64,000 nt of DNA. Origin: Lanius collurio (lineage: Eukaryota; Chordata; Aves; Passeriformes; Laniidae). Of the stretch, positions 1 to 14,022 are shown one piece after another. Position 1 is the first letter of the stretch, and the number at the start of each line of letters is the position of its first letter. The notes beneath the pieces were generated by a model that ran no database searches, was not told the DNA's origin, and saw nothing but the letters and a program-made list of their open reading frames with translations. The stretch is taken from the NCBI GenBank assembly GCA_020086605.1, contig JACBWW010000016.1, positions 14,029,998 to 14,093,997 of the forward strand. Direction: 5' to 3'. Both the position numbers and the translations under genes were made by a program.

Positions 1-3000
1 AGCGGTGAATTTCTTTCAATGCAACAAATACAGCTCCTTTGGCTTTATACTCCTCTCTAAATCCAGTACTGGTGCTGTCAGGTGGTGGTGTGGGACTGGT
101 AGGAGACAAGGCTCAGCAGGGAGGTCACAGCTTCCTGAAGGAATGACAGGAAGGGAGAGGCATCCCTGGGTACACCAGAGAGTGAGAAAGCTGTGCTAAG
201 CTGCTGCTGCAGCATGTCCAGCCAAGGCACCCTGCAGCCTCCAGAAATCCTTTCCCAGGTCACCACAGGGACTCTGCTTTCCCTTGAGCAGCGGATATAA
301 AGAGCTGCCTTGAGTTAAAAGTGAGTCACCAAGTGGCAATACAGGGCTGGAGACTTCTGTGCAGTGCCACAGAAAGAAACTTCCCACTTCAGAAAGGGGT
401 GGAAGGGGCAGCTTTTTTCACTCTATTAGACTTAAAATGGGCCTTGAGTGTACTGCCCAGGATGCCACTCGAAGCAGGACAGATCCACTCATCCTCAGCC
501 TTCGTCTTGCCAGAATAGTCCCCGACTGCCTTGATTTGTCACGCTGGTTACTGTGTGGCTGCTTGCACTGAAGTGCAGCAGTCTGTTCCTGCATGCACAT
601 CTCTGCTGCTCTGCTTCTGGAGCTCTGTGCTGTTGGCTGCTGCTCCTCGGGCCGCCGCTGGCAGTGGCTCTGCCTGGATGTTGCCCACCTGCTCGTCTGT
701 CCAGACATGGCTGATATTCCGCCTGCTGTCACTCTGGTGGTATCTTTTATTTTTTGTCTGTGGCAGCTGGCCTGGTTGCGGGTTGATTTGTTGCATGCAG
801 TGTTTTTTCTCCCCTGACTGCATACCTTAGGCTATGAATTATACTCTGAATTTTCCATCCCACAAGGATGCAATGGAAAGACAGTTGTAGGCAGAAGAAA
901 TCTCCTGCTGACTTCAATGGGACAGTAATCATATCCCAAATCACCAGTGTTACAGAGTTCACCATGAAGTTTAGCTCTTTGCCCAAAATACTGCATGTCT
1001 GAGAATAGTCTCCAGCAAATTATATTTTTGTGGAAATATCCCTGCTCCCTTATAGAGGTTTCTTAGCATTTGTGCTTCTAGGCCTCACCTCTTCTTAAGA
1101 AGCACTCTTGAGAATGTGTCTTTAGCAATTTCAGTCTGCAGAAAGCTCCTCCTAAAGAGTCCTGGTCTGTATTTTATTCCATTTAACCAGTGAAAATGGT
1201 TTCTTACTGCTGAAGAAAGTGTTCTTTTAAGGCAGACATCCTCCCTTTAGTCTCCTGAGAATGGGGCTGAATTTTTGAAAGAGCAAACTATTCTGCTGCA
1301 CATTTTGAGAGTCACTGGAGTTTGCCTGGGTTCCTCTTTGCCTTCTCAGTAGACTACACAAATTAATGATACAGCATTTGGAACTCTGTCCTCTTTGTTT
1401 CACCACTTTACAGAGAAGCTTGAGATACTGGGAGAGTCTGCCCACAGATGAGTCCCCAGCAATCAGATGTCCCTTAACAGTACTTCATAGTTACAGGATT
1501 TGATTATGCAATGTTGTGCCACGGGTCCATTTACAATGTCCTTCTCGTGAAATTATTTCCATTGTAATTAGTGGAGCACCAATATTTGTCTTCTAACCAT
1601 GGTTTTAGAAAAGGTTTAACACTCAGCTATAAACCATCATCTGAAATCTGGCCAGTATGTTAGTGTAGAAACATGTTTCTAAAATTTTGGTGTGAGGAGT
1701 TTGTTGTGATGAGTTTAAAAGAGGATGGAAATAGAGACATCAAACAGATTTAGGTGGGGTTTTTTTTCTACTTTGATGAATAAAAGAACTCATGATCAAA
1801 GTTAATTCACCATAATGCTAACCTGGAGCTTTTGGGATGTGTTGCAGTAAGGCAGAAAAGGGATGCCAGAATGGAGCTTCAGGACAAGTGTGGTGGGGGC
1901 TTTCCAGCCCCACAGGCTGGGTAGAGAAGCTTGTGATGCTGGTGCCCTGTGCAGATCCCAGCTACTCCCACCTTGCAGCACTACAGACCATGCAGAAAGT
2001 AAAAACCCTTGCAAAACTGGGGTTATTTTGTCATACTCTCAATTGTGAGGACATCACTTCCCTGAAGTCTCTACTTTCAGACCACCTAAAAAAGAAAATA
2101 ACTTCCCCAACTAAAAAAAAGGAAGATCTCCTTTGCAAATAATTGTAACGAGGTTTGAGATTTTCAGTTCTTACAAGTAAAAAAAATATATAGCAATTTA
2201 TAACATACATAACAAAGGGGATCTATGCTAATTCAATTTTATGTTCATAAAAGCCGTTAGTGGACAGTCATCACTAATCTTCCAGCAAAAAATGGCACGG
2301 GTTTTTGGCTTCTGCTCCATGATCTGCTTTATTTCTTGGGGTACACACCTTGTCTCAAGGTCATAAGCTCTAAATGTTTTCAAGGGGCTTGTGCTGATTG
2401 TCCTTCACAAGATCTGGTTGCCCAAAATGTACCGAATGTGTCAATATTAATTTATTTCTTATCATGCTAAGGTTTAGTTGGGGTTTTTTTTTGCTTGAGT
2501 TTGGGTTGCAGTTTTTTTGCACAGGATAGTTTGACTGACATAGTTATTAATTAAAAAAAATGTGGTAGTGACTGTGGTGTCAAGTAAAAGTCCCAAGTTA
2601 CAGCCAATTAATAAGGTAGGAAATACATTTAAAATGAAACTTTACAGCTGGTCTATTGTGAAGCTGATCTGGAGCATAAAGTTTACCTACAGAATGGACC
2701 TACTGTTATCAATAATTACTGGAGGTTCTGCAGAGTGAGTGACTGCTTTTGCAGGTTAAACAGTTTGAATATATTATCTCAGAGGCAAAGGGTCAACTCT
2801 GCCAGTTCTGTGAAAGACTTTTGCTGGGAATCCTGTGGACACAAACTCTAGTTTCATCCATGCCAGTCAAGAGAAAAATTTGGTACTACACTCCTCAGAC
2901 TAGACTAAGGAAATTCAATAAAGATGAAGGAGTTAAAAGCAGAATTTAATGAATTAAAAAAAACAAAACAAAACCCCAAAACAGTTTAAGTTGAATCTAT

Positions 3001-3850
3001 TCCTTTTCATAGATCTCCTAAAATGTGGCAGGTGACTGAGGGATAGAAAATCAAAGTCCCTTTCTTCAACAATAGGTTGATTTTATCATCCAAAAAATAT
3101 ACGAATTTCAAACCTGGAGTCAGGTTTAAAATAGTTAATGTGGGTGTGATAACAAGAAATCAAATTTTCTGAAATTGTTCTTTTTTTAAAAACTAACTCC
3201 CTCCAAAATATTGATTCAATACTTTAGGGAAAATATGGAATTCTGAAAAGATGAACAGGTTCAAAGTCAGTTTTAACCAATGGGGTCAGGTATTCCCCTT
3301 GTGTTCTAGATATTCACACAATGAAAAGAGTAAAAAACAGAGGTGCAGTACAATCACTGATGAATGAGAAAGAAAATCAAAAACAGGGCAAAAAGTCTCA
3401 CACACAATTGATAAAATATTTACCTGCTTCGCCTGACGCTTCACTATTGACTTCATATAATGTGGAAAACAATCACAACAGAAATAATAATATACAGTAT
3501 CAGTAACTGAAAGAAGCACAAATTGAGTGCAAACAACATGAAAAGAGAAAGTCACCAGTCCAGTTAGTCAATAAAGATCACAATTTTCAAGGACCATGTT
3601 TGAATCCCTGTTATTAATCAGGCTCCCAATTTACCACAGATGATATTGTGCAGCTGGTGATTGATAATCCTTTCGGGCATAATGTCGGATCTTCCTTGAA
3701 CCATGAAGACACAGCTTGTGTGTGTTTGAAATCTCATAGATTGGTGAGCTCCACAGTTCACCAGCTGCCCAAATTACTTTCTATTGAAAAAAATGCATTT
3801 ATATTGAGGGGAGGGGAGGAATGAATTTTTAATATTCCTCTGTTCTTTAA

Positions 3851-3867
3851 TTTTTTTTTTTTTTTTT
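3851..3867. repeat. Poly-T tract (T17)
   Basis: An uninterrupted run of 17 T. It could be the poly-A tail of a minus-strand retrotransposed fragment, but nothing recognisable adjoins it, so it is recorded as a homopolymer only. Confidence 0.9.
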
Positions 3868-6300
3868 GAGGTATGGAGGAAAATTTGCAACACTTTGAAC
3901 ATAAAAGGAGAAGCTATTAGAAGCAATAATACTGCCTGAACACAAACATCTGTCACTCATGCAAACATCATCCTGTAAACCCACCTCACTCTCTCTGTTT
4001 TCCCTTCTGATTGTATTGGGGTAGCTTGTGGCCCGACAGTGATTTGAGTGACAGATGTCCAACCTGAAACAGAGCTATGCATATTTATATTTGTTTACAG
4101 GGCCTCATCACTCCTGAAAGATGTAAATTTTAAAATTTGCTTTTATTGAAAAAAGGAATGGTGAGAAAAAGGTTGTTACCTTGGAATGCAGAGTCAAAGT
4201 TATTGTAGGGCTCTGGCTTTCATAAAAATTTTACCAAGTTTTTAAATTGACTAATGAAAAAAAGCATGAATAATTTAAATGGAGACAGGATTTTCTATAT
4301 TAGAACCATACTATACCAATACAACAGAAGAGACAACACTTGAGACACAGCTTAACTTAATCCTCTCCCTCACAGACTTTGATTACTATCTTCAAAACTG
4401 CTACAGAACCTCCATATTAAAGGCAGATTTCCCACTATCTTCCTATTAAATTATTGTTAGGTTACTGGAATGCAATGTGAATAAGTTTAATCAATGAGAT
4501 TTCAATTTTTGTATGTGGCCTCAATGATATAATGAAAATTGGATAATTATTTAAACTTGTAGATATGGACCACTGGATACTTCTGCATTTCAAGATATTA
4601 AAACACTTTCTATGTATTTTTTTTTTAATATATAGCAAGTATAACAAATTAATTCCCAATTCCAACAGGTCTGTGAAGAATCAGGCAGTTTTGTTGTGGG
4701 TATGGGCATGACAATCGAAATACTTAAACTTTTAGTCCTATTTGACCATGTCTGTGTTTTCTTTACAGTGTACCAGATGTAATGGGTCACATATCCCATA
4801 TAAACAAAGCTTTCTGCCAAGAAATCTGAAATGTGGGCAAAACATGGTCCTTTGCCGATAAAACCGTGCTCTCTCTTTACTGATACTAATCTGTAAATTT
4901 GGCATTTTGCATTATGTGCTTATTTGTCAAGCAGTAAATTGATTTGTTCGAGACAGAAAGAAAATAATATGCAACCTAATAATCCTGAATGACTGCAGTA
5001 TATGACAGAAAGGTTTAGGTGCTTATTTTCCAAAGGCCACACTCGCATTTGAAATCGGTGCTCTTTGGCCTGAAATAAGAAAGAAGGGGAAAGAAAGGTA
5101 ATTTCTACCTGATCAGTGTTTCCTTATCCTGTGCCCTCTAATCTGGTGTCCATCAGGCAATCAGCACAGTCAGCTGACTTCTGTCAAAACTGCATCCATT
5201 TTCTCTTTCTTGCTTGTGGGTTTTTGCATAGATAGCTTGTGAAGAGCAGAGAGAAGAAGGTGAAGTGGAGGTGAATATCTTGGAAAAGATCTCTAGATGA
5301 AGTTTCTCTCAAGGCAGGAGGGAAAGCTGTCTCAATTAAAACTTCTGGGAAAAAATTTAACTAAATGAAAGTAATGTTTAGTTGATTTTAACTATTAGTT
5401 TTAAATTAGAGATGCAATCTTTATATGGTGAGCCAGAATATATCATTTTAAATATTTGCACAGCATACTGGACCAACAAATATTCATAACTATAGCTGCC
5501 TGTACTTTTTGTGATACCACTGATTCTGTGATAACAATTCTTGTTTTCACAGAATGAAAAGCTTCTGTCTTGAACAGTTTTTATTTTGAAGCCTGTGTTA
5601 CCTTAAATCAGGTACTAAATGACTAGTGTCCAATTTTCCCATAGTAATAGTAAAGCAGCCTTCCCCAGTGGCTTCCTTCTGCCCAGACCTCACTGATTTA
5701 TGGCCAGTTCTGGAGAACCAGTTTCTGTCATGTTTATTGCTTATTTTATTTCTTTTAAATTATTGTTACTGTTTTGATGGAGCACAGAGTATCTTGTTGC
5801 AAACCCTATGGGCATTGGTTAAAAAAATAGAACACTTCCCTTTCCTTATCAAGTTTAAAATTACTCCATCTGAAGACAGAAACTGTGTGAGAAAAACTAA
5901 AGCTATTGCAAGAAATAACAGCATAATAGTGAAATGATTATGCTTCCCATCAGAGAGGTGGTCCAAAATGTGAAAATGTCATCAAGTATCTTGGAAAAGA
6001 CATTTTTTGAAATTACAGCCAGATCTACACGTCAGCCAAAAGAACAGGCAAAATGAGATGTACTCTGACTCTTGATGCAGCAAAAAATTGAGGTCCCTTA
6101 AATATCTGTTTGTCTGAGGTAGAAATTTTGAAACTGCAATTTTGTACTTGAATTAAACTGTTCCCATTCCTAATTTTATTACAGGCTTTGTAAGAGGAAT
6201 GGCTAAATGTCTGCTCATTAGTACTGATCTCAATCTTTATCTCAGGAGACTTTTATCATAATTAGTGTTAATTCTATTAAATTAATTGAGAGCTTGTTAT

Positions 6301-6331
6301 TTTCATCTCTAAATGAAATTTAGAGATGAAA
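6301..6331. repeat. Short perfect inverted repeat, 14-bp arms, 3-nt loop
   Basis: The left arm at 6301-6314 (TTTCATCTCTAAAT) is exactly the reverse complement of the right arm at 6318-6331, with GAA between them. The stem is AT-rich and stops abruptly at both ends. No T-run terminator context or RNA gene is apparent, and the stem is too short for a microRNA precursor. Confidence 0.9.
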
Positions 6332-8717
6332 TATATTTTTGATTGACTGGTCAATGACAAGTCTCTTTTCATTTTCCACTATAATAAGGCTAGGAAAAAG
6401 AAAAGAAGCGGAATGGCTGGCCAATTAAATTATACAATAGTGACAAGGTCAGGCCAAAGAAGGCACACTGTGGTAGTTTACAAATTACTAAGGTATTTGA
6501 GTTTTTCATGTTCCTTACAGAAATTGTAATGAAAATAAAAAGTGACACATGAATTCATTAACATGACAGCACAATAAAAGGGAGGAGAAATAGTTTTAAG
6601 CATACAAGTGTACATCAAAATAATTTGAAGGGATTGGAGACAAACCCACAAGAGAATTCTGATTCTTTCCAAAATATGACAATACACCACAGAACACATA
6701 CATTCTTCATTCCCTGCTAAACCCATGTCTTCCCCAGTTAGTTTCCTGTATTTCAGGAATGTTTTTTGTTGCTTTATCTCTGTGATCTGCCCTATCTCTG
6801 AGTAAGACCTCTGAGTCATGCAAAGATGGTTCTATTCATTGAAATCTTGATGTTGGTGTAATGAATATGTTGCTTTGCCAAGAAAAGAGCAGCTCTCATA
6901 GAAAATTTGTGAAGCTGTGCCAGTAAAAAGTGACACATTTATAAATATGGAAAAATGTAGTCATATTAAACCTATGCCTGCAAACATCCTGCATATTACA
7001 TCACTCTGGTTAAACTGCTTTACCCAATAGACTTATGGAATTCATTTGCTGAAAGAGCTGAGCTCCTGTCTTAAAGTTTAGCAGAGATAAAAAAGTTTGG
7101 AGGAGGAGAGTTGTACTACTAGCTGTTTGCAGCATTTTTTGTGGCTAAGGTGCAAGCACATTGTTACAAAATGATCATGAAGGATTTGTTCTGTTTTACC
7201 TTCATAAAATAAGATAAAAATATTACTTCATCTGAACATCTCACCAAATTATGTAAATGACCTCTTCAAACATCTGGGATACTCTAGGCTTTCTAACAAT
7301 AAAGTTAGTACTGTCCATCATTTATCTTACACGGTATCTGCGCAGGAAGCTCATGAGAATGGATGAGAAGGATCTCTCCTTATTGTATTAAGGGCATGAT
7401 CAGAAAAGATAAAAAGTGGGCTTCATGCTGACTTTCCCTGAGATCTTTGCTTCAAATGAAGGTGATCCCTAAAATACATAGGGAAGTTAAGAAATATTTT
7501 ATGTCTGCTGAATGGGAGAGATCCTTCTGAGTCTGCTGTGCTCCACCAGCACAGCTCACCCTGCCCCTGGCCAGAGCCTTTCTTGTGAGCCCACCTTGCA
7601 ATGTTCCCAATGACTGTGGGTGGCATAGCCATGCCTACATCAAAGAAATCCTCAGCTGTCCTGTTAAAATAGCTCTTCATTCTCTTGGCACTGAAGGCAG
7701 AGTAGAAAGGAGACAGTCAGGGTCAAACCTCAACCCTTCATTGAAGAATATTCTCACACTGATGCTCAGTTTATGCAGGCACAGCAGATTCATCTGGGGA
7801 CTTTAGATTATTTCACAAATATAGAGTAAAACAAATCATGTATTTGCTGATCTTGACTCCATCTGATGCAAACAGGTGCTGCTTGAGGTCAAGCTCCCGA
7901 AGGGATCTTATGTCTGCTTCTGCCAGGGAACGTGTCTGGTGTTGCAGAGAGCAGGGTGACTGCTCCAAACAGCCATTGTTTTACAAATACTCCAGACAAA
8001 TACAATCGTTTTCCCAACACCATTGCTCTCTTTGGGTGCCTTATGTAAATGTAACAGATTAGCCTTGCTGCTACTGTTGCAGTGTTTTTAAATAACAGAA
8101 CTCACAGCTTTCTGCAAGCTGAGTCTGTAACACATCCCATCCAAGCTGACACATTAGGGTGTCAGGTTTCAGACTGTTCAGTTATCTCCTGTTCTTGTGA
8201 TAGCAAATTTTGTGGGATTTTGACACCTTGTCTTTCAGTCTCTCTCTCACTCATCCTTTCTTACCTTTTGGGAATGAAGAAGAAACCTTCCATCCTGTGT
8301 CTCTGAGCAGAACAGAGCAGATCTCTGAATGATTCCCTCAAGACAGCTCATGAGTTCTCTGACAAAGGAAGACTGAATTCATGTGGATTTTTTTCCTGGC
8401 TTAATATTAAAAGGGGAAAAATACATCTATTTATGTATCATCAGCAAAATTCATTGACTACATTCAGATCATGTGTGTCTTTTCACTGAACACAGCTGCT
8501 ATCTCCACACAGTATTTGATAAATCTATTCTTTTAGTAGATGGTATTATCACTTAGAGAAGGATATTAGTGTGTGGTTTTGTCTCTCATTATGAATCTGA
8601 GAACCTGGTAAGGGTAAAGATCATCAAATATCAGAGCTGCAATAAATCTATTGGGTTTTTTTCACCTGGGAAATTTCTGTGAGGTTTTAAAAAATTCATG
8701 GTAAGCTCTGGCCTCTT

Positions 8718-9150
8718 AATCATAGAGTAGTTGAGGTGGGCAGAGATGCCCCTCTGGAGATCACCTACTGCAAATACCTGCCCACAGCAGGGTCAGTGAG
8801 GGCATGTTGCTCTGGGCATGGTCAGGTGGATTTCGAATATCTGCACAGATGGACACTCTTAGCTTTCTCTGTCTAACCTGTTCCTACTTGTGATCATCTG
8901 CACAGGAGAAAAATAATATTTTTTTTTCTTATCTTTGAGTGGAATATCCAGTATTTCAGTTCATTTGTTGTGTGGGCACCGTAAAGAAAACTCTGACTAC
9001 CTCTTCTTTATTCCCTCCATCAGGTATTTTTACACATTGGTGAGATCCCCTTGAGCCATTTGTTCTCCAGGCTGAAGAGTCCAAGTATCTCTTTGGATAG
9101 TGGATGCCCAGTTCATCTGTCATCTTCCTGGCTCCTTGCAAATATTTATT
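8718..9150 (-). mobile_element. CR1 LINE remnant, 3' end, antisense
   Basis: Read on the + strand, the segment opens with AATCATAGAGTAGTTGAGG, the reverse complement of the CR1 3' end. It continues with a degraded version of the usual antisense order: gaagggacc-like block, 'agatcacctact', 'cctgttcctact', and near the far end 'gagatccccttgagcc' followed by 'tctccaggctgaagagtcc'. This last block is a well-known part of the CR1 3' region. CR1 copies are usually 5'-truncated, and this one carries no intact reverse transcriptase. The distal boundary near 9150 is approximate. Confidence 0.8.
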
Positions 9151-12100
9151 GATGTTAGGTATCTATGTGTCACCAAATTAGACACTAGTTAAGATCACAC
9201 CCCAGGCAAGCTCACGTCCTCTCTGGAGAGAAAGGGGCATCCCTGGAGCTTTTTGATTGCAGGGGATGGAACTTCTACACCGAAATAGATAAGCTTTTTC
9301 TGGTAACAATCTCCATGTAAATGCTATTCTTAGAAACTGTGATCTATAATCTGATAAATGGATTTACCTGTGTTTTCCTCAGAGTAAAGAGGTACAGATT
9401 AGGTATTATTTTTATGAGTATCTTATTTGATTGTACTTTAAAAGAACATAAATAATTTCCCCTGAAAACACTGGAAGAATAAGAGATGGATTGCAAAGTC
9501 AGCTTGCAGGGTTAAAATATGATTCAGCTGACAAAGAGCTGGTTTGCAGTGTTCCTATCTAAATCATATACTGATGGCAATAACGATCTGTCAAAATAGA
9601 TATCTTCACAGTAATTTCCCCCCAACTCATTCAGTTGTCAGGAACCTAACACAGAAAGAGGAGATATGAGTAGAACAATGGGTGACATAATCACTTACAC
9701 AGCCCAAGCTTTCTGATCCTTAGTCTCCCAGATGGACCCAGTCCTCTTGTAAGAATTCCTTGAGTTATTTTTTCATAAATAATGTTGGGTAGATGCTTAC
9801 TGAATACTCAATTGTGTTTTCACAACTACTGGACTGCAGTAAAAAATATTCTTTCTCCCAGGCAAGGATGATAAAGAATGCAAAAAGGCAGCAATTCTCA
9901 ATTCTCTGTCATTACTGGCTTCTTGAGCATGAGCTAACACACCATGGACTTTGAAGATTGAATCTGGGCAGAGTGGAGGGAAAAGATATATGAATTCTAT
10001 AACTTAACATTGTTTTTTATCAGGGACTAATAAAGGACATTAAAATTCACTATGGATGAAAACTTATGGTTAAATGTGTTGAAGTCTTTTTTCTCTAAAG
10101 TGTGTTTGATAGGGTTTTTTTTCATAAATAATAACAGAATAGAGCATAAAAAAATGTTGCAGGCCAGTGTCACTGTATGGTGTGAAGTATAATTGATGCA
10201 CTCTGACAGAGAAAGCAAAAAGTATGCCCAAGGATAAATTTCTCACTTAAATGACTAAAGGACAGCAAAATCCATGGAAAAGAGAAGCTAGAAAAAATGT
10301 TTATGAGAAATATTTTATTTATATTCAAATATGCTACCACTTTTGTACTCTCACTAAGCCTAACCCACAATATTTGCAAAAACATCTGTTTCCACCATAC
10401 TTTAGCTCAATATTCTTTATTGCTATTTTCTTGTCCCCATACAATCAGTAATTTTAATTATTTCCATTATCATGTACTCAGCTAAGAGTCTTGTTTCAGT
10501 AGATTAGACTGAATCAGTTTGCTTTCATTATTTCCTATTTGTTCCACTTACTGCAAATTGTTCTCTTTGGTTGTTATTATTTTTCATTAAGTTCTTTGAA
10601 TTCTTCAAATCTTTTCTTGGAATACCCACAAATGCACATATTTAAACTAAGTCTGTTTTCAAAAGTTATTTTATGCGTTTCGTTTTCACTGCAAGAAAGC
10701 CAGAAACCAAATGACAACATGACTTAATCCCTCTATTCTAAAATCTTACACCCAGTATCCCCGGGGGCACAGAGTCACTTTCCTTCCTCATGCAACTGTT
10801 CCACCATAATTATTTTTTTTCTTCTCCTTTGCTACAATATGATTTCTTAATATTGGAGATGTTGTCTTCTCTTATAGCCTCCTGATGCAAGGTTTATATA
10901 TGCATTACCTTTCTCTTTCTTACAACGTGGAGTGAGCCTCACGATATTCATCTGGTTTCCTCAGCAGGGAAAAGTACAAGTGAGGCTCAGCCAAAAGCAA
11001 CAAAAAGGCAACAGAAGACCCTCAAGCCAAGTAGTACCTCTTCTGAGCCCACCACATGCCATGTCCAACAAAAAAAAAAAGTAAAAACAGCCATGTACCC
11101 TCTGCTTTTCCCCAGGTTTGTGAGACACAGGAACCTCCGTTGTGCCTGTCCTCCTGCTGTACGTGACTGCCTTCTGAGCTCTGGGAGCTCCGTGGGTCTG
11201 TCTCTGCAGCCTGCTCCAGCTGCTTCGGAAGGACAGGGGCCTCTGCAAAGGGCTGGGTCTCAGCAAACTTTGATTTGTAGAGTTTGGTGTCTCACCTTGG
11301 TGAAGCAGCTCAGGACAAGGGCGCCGGAGGCCAGGCAGTGTGAGATGCAGCCGTAACTCACAGCCTAAGCAGGAGTCTCTCCAGACCAGGCTGCCTTCAC
11401 ATGAGAGTTGGTTCCTCAAATCAAATATCTGTAAACAAATTACTCTAGTAACTATTGCAAGTCCCTTGTCAATCACAAAAGATCAAGCTTCCCAGCTCAG
11501 CTGGCAGTGTTTTTCCTTAGGACAATCAATTTCTTTTGTTTCAGTCTATCACAAATTTGACATCTACAATTTACAAGAGAATTTAAACTAGATAGATTAT
11601 TTGCTTATAAAATACACTTTGCAAAGATGGATCCAGGAAGGTTTTGGAGATAAAAACTGGATCACTGCTTATTCTCAGTCTCTAAGCACTGAAATTTTCT
11701 GTAAAGTACAAAACTTGTTGCCACAGTTGTGGATTTCTGTCATCCCTTACAATAGTAGTTTAATATCTCTAACAAGAAATAAGAGCCACAGATGCACTGA
11801 ATGAACATGTAGTCAAAAACACCTCATAAATAATTGATTTAAGTGATTAAAGAAGTTGAAAGTGTATGATAGAAGTGTATAGCTTTACCTGGCTTTAGAG
11901 TAGAGGCAACATTGACTGGCTGGGCTTAGCACAGCACAAGTCATCTCAAGTATATAAATAATGAATGTCACTGTTGCAAAATTATTTTCTGTGTGAGTCA
12001 AGAAAGTATGAAAGAAAAGATAGAAGAGAGCAGATCAACAGCAGTGAGGCATCTCCATGCAGAAATTACTAACATTTTGGTCTGAGGTAATTTCAAGCAA

Positions 12101-13955
12101 CAAGTCCTGGATGTGCTTATAATGATTCAGCTCAGTCCGTCTCCTACCACACTGAAAAAGGGTGACAAGGAAGGAACAAATGGCAGAACTTCCATGCAAA
12201 TACCAGGGAATCTTGATTGAGCTTTCAGCCCAAGGCACAGCTGAACCTGTGAGTGGAGCAAGTCCTTGAAGACATCTCAGCAGAGCAGACAGATGCCAAA
12301 CTGCCCAGAAGCCTCTGGGAGGTGGTGGGGGAGAACCAAATTCCACAGGTTGGTTTTTTATTAACGCACATGAAGAAGAAATGTACAAATTTTTATACTT
12401 TTTTCAGATATCTTAACATTACATTGATATTCATTCATTAATATTAAGAATCTAAAATGTGGAAACAGTGTGCTTTTTCAAACAATATTTTTTTTTTAAA
12501 CACATGGCTGTCATATTTTTCTGATCCTATTTTTCCTCCTTGAAAACCTTTCTGAAAGTTACTTTTTAATTACCCTTTTAATTGTCTTCATCTATTGGGT
12601 CAAAAGCTGGGCCTGTAAAACACTGGTCTTTAAGTGTACATTATAGTAATTGCAATAAAAAAATAATGTAATCATAGCATAGCGAGAACTAGCAAATTTG
12701 CATTATTCCAGTCAGGTCAATGCTGCATAGCTGCACACAACACTGTCTCACAAACTCACATCACTTCTCCCAGGAATTACTCCTTTGTTTTCAGCAACTT
12801 GCACACAAGAAAAACTGATGGGCATGTGTTTATTTAAGCCTGGTGTGCCATCACTCTGCAACAGTGTGCTGCTGAGGAGAATTGGATGGGTCAGTATTGT
12901 CTGAAGGACGAGGCATGAACATTAACCTGCACATTTCCTAAGTGAGACAAAACAGTTTGTGATGTGTTAATTTAAAAATGCGAGTTTTTGACAAGGCATT
13001 CAACTTATATCCCAAAAGCTGGGCCATCGGGCAAGAAGAGAAACAGATGAAAAAGGGCAGGAGGGAGTGTTTAAGTTTCCATGACTCTATAAAGGGGAGG
13101 AAAGGGCAATTTAACTTTGAGAGTGTGCTAAGAGGGTTAATTCAGGAGAAGTTCTGCAATTTATTCTCCTTCTCCATAACGTTGGACCTTAGGGCTTAAT
13201 GTAATGGAATGTGATTTAGAGTTCTGAACGTGCTAATTTTGTAATTCAGGTGTCCTGTGGAGAGGCTGTGTTCATGCCAGCTGTCTGGGGACTTAAATGC
13301 AGCTGATTTGTGTTGGGGAAAATGTGTGGTTTGCTTCAGGCCAAAATTGTTGTAAAATTTAAACCAGTGTATTTTTCTCTCTCCTTAATTTAAAGTATGG
13401 GATACAGGTGAGCCTGAGGGGAATTACCAAGGGCTCCCACATACTTCCTGATGTTTAGTATAGAAAATTCTCATATTGTTAAATTACAGCTCTTGATAAC
13501 CAGCACAGACCAGTTTTATTTATAACATGACTCTTCTCTTTTCCTTTTTTCTTGCCCTGCTTTGGGTGCTCCATCTTCATCAAAGACTAATTACAGTAGG
13601 ATTTTGAGTCTCATGCTCTCTGCAAGAATGAGATGTCTATCTAATGGCCAATATCTTCAGAAGAAACTCTTGTGCTAAGTAGCAATTTGATATTCCTCCA
13701 CGATAGAGATCTGGGGTGGGAAAGTGGTTTCTGTAATATTCTCGAGTCAAACTGGATATTTGTTGATATTGCTGTGAAATTGTGAGTTAACAGCGCCTGT
13801 CAACCGTAAGTGCTGCGCTCGAGTGTTGGCTCAGCACAGCAAGTTGGGCTTGCCAGGTGAATAACACAGCCCTGAATTATTTATTTATTTCAAAACATAT
13901 CCTGGGGATATTATGAAATGTGGTTCTGGAAACACAGGACCGTGTTTTCGGTTTA
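9151..13955. other. Intergenic DNA with one GC-rich patch, no gene recognised
   Basis: Mostly AT-rich, unrecognised sequence. A GC-richer patch at about 11090-11360 contains the longest open frame of the window (171 codons, minus strand, 10961-11476). Its translation is rich in Ser, Arg, Leu and Pro and shows no domain, so I do not call it a gene. An A11 run lies at 11070-11080. No splice-flanked conserved exon was seen. Confidence 0.55.
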
Positions 13956-14022
13956 TGTAAATCAGAGTCGCTCCATTTGGTTCGGTGCAACTGCACTGAT
14001 TTATGCCAGCTGAAGATCTGGG
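13956..14022. repeat. Ancient hairpin-type amniote repeat remnant
   Basis: A 20-bp arm at 13956-13975 (TGTAAATCAGAGTCGCTCCA) pairs with 13986-14005 across a 10-base loop with about 13 of 20 matches. The sequence following the right arm reads GCCAGCTGAAGATCTGGGCC. I remember the order 'gtaaatcag ... ctccat ... ctgatttacaccagctgaggatctggcc' as a recurrent interspersed motif in bird, turtle and crocodilian genomes. The family name is not certain; it behaves like a very old MITE-like or SINE-like relic. The assignment rests on memory of the motif rather than on an alignment. Confidence 0.45.

Larger units (their letters stand above)
1..8717. other. Intergenic AT-rich DNA, no gene recognised
   Basis: All open frames here are short (113 codons or fewer), lack recognisable domains and are interrupted by AT-rich stretches. 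I see no conserved exon with plausible splice sites. A GC-richer patch at about 590-720 and another at 1880-1990 have no family I can name. A run of 17 T lies at 3851-3867, and a perfect 14-bp-stem hairpin at 6301-6331 (listed separately). The segment fits the gene-poor interval 5' of ADGRL4. Confidence 0.6.

Noticed and set aside
900..945. 'Ctgacttcaatgggac' fragment resembling the ancient hairpin repeat words
   Set aside because: Too short and without a second arm to support a call.
10961..11476. 171-codon minus-strand open frame, the longest in the window
   Set aside because: The translation has no domain, no convincing transmembrane or signal organisation, and a run of aromatic residues derived from a poly-A/T tract. 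It overlaps a GC-rich patch where stop codons are rare.
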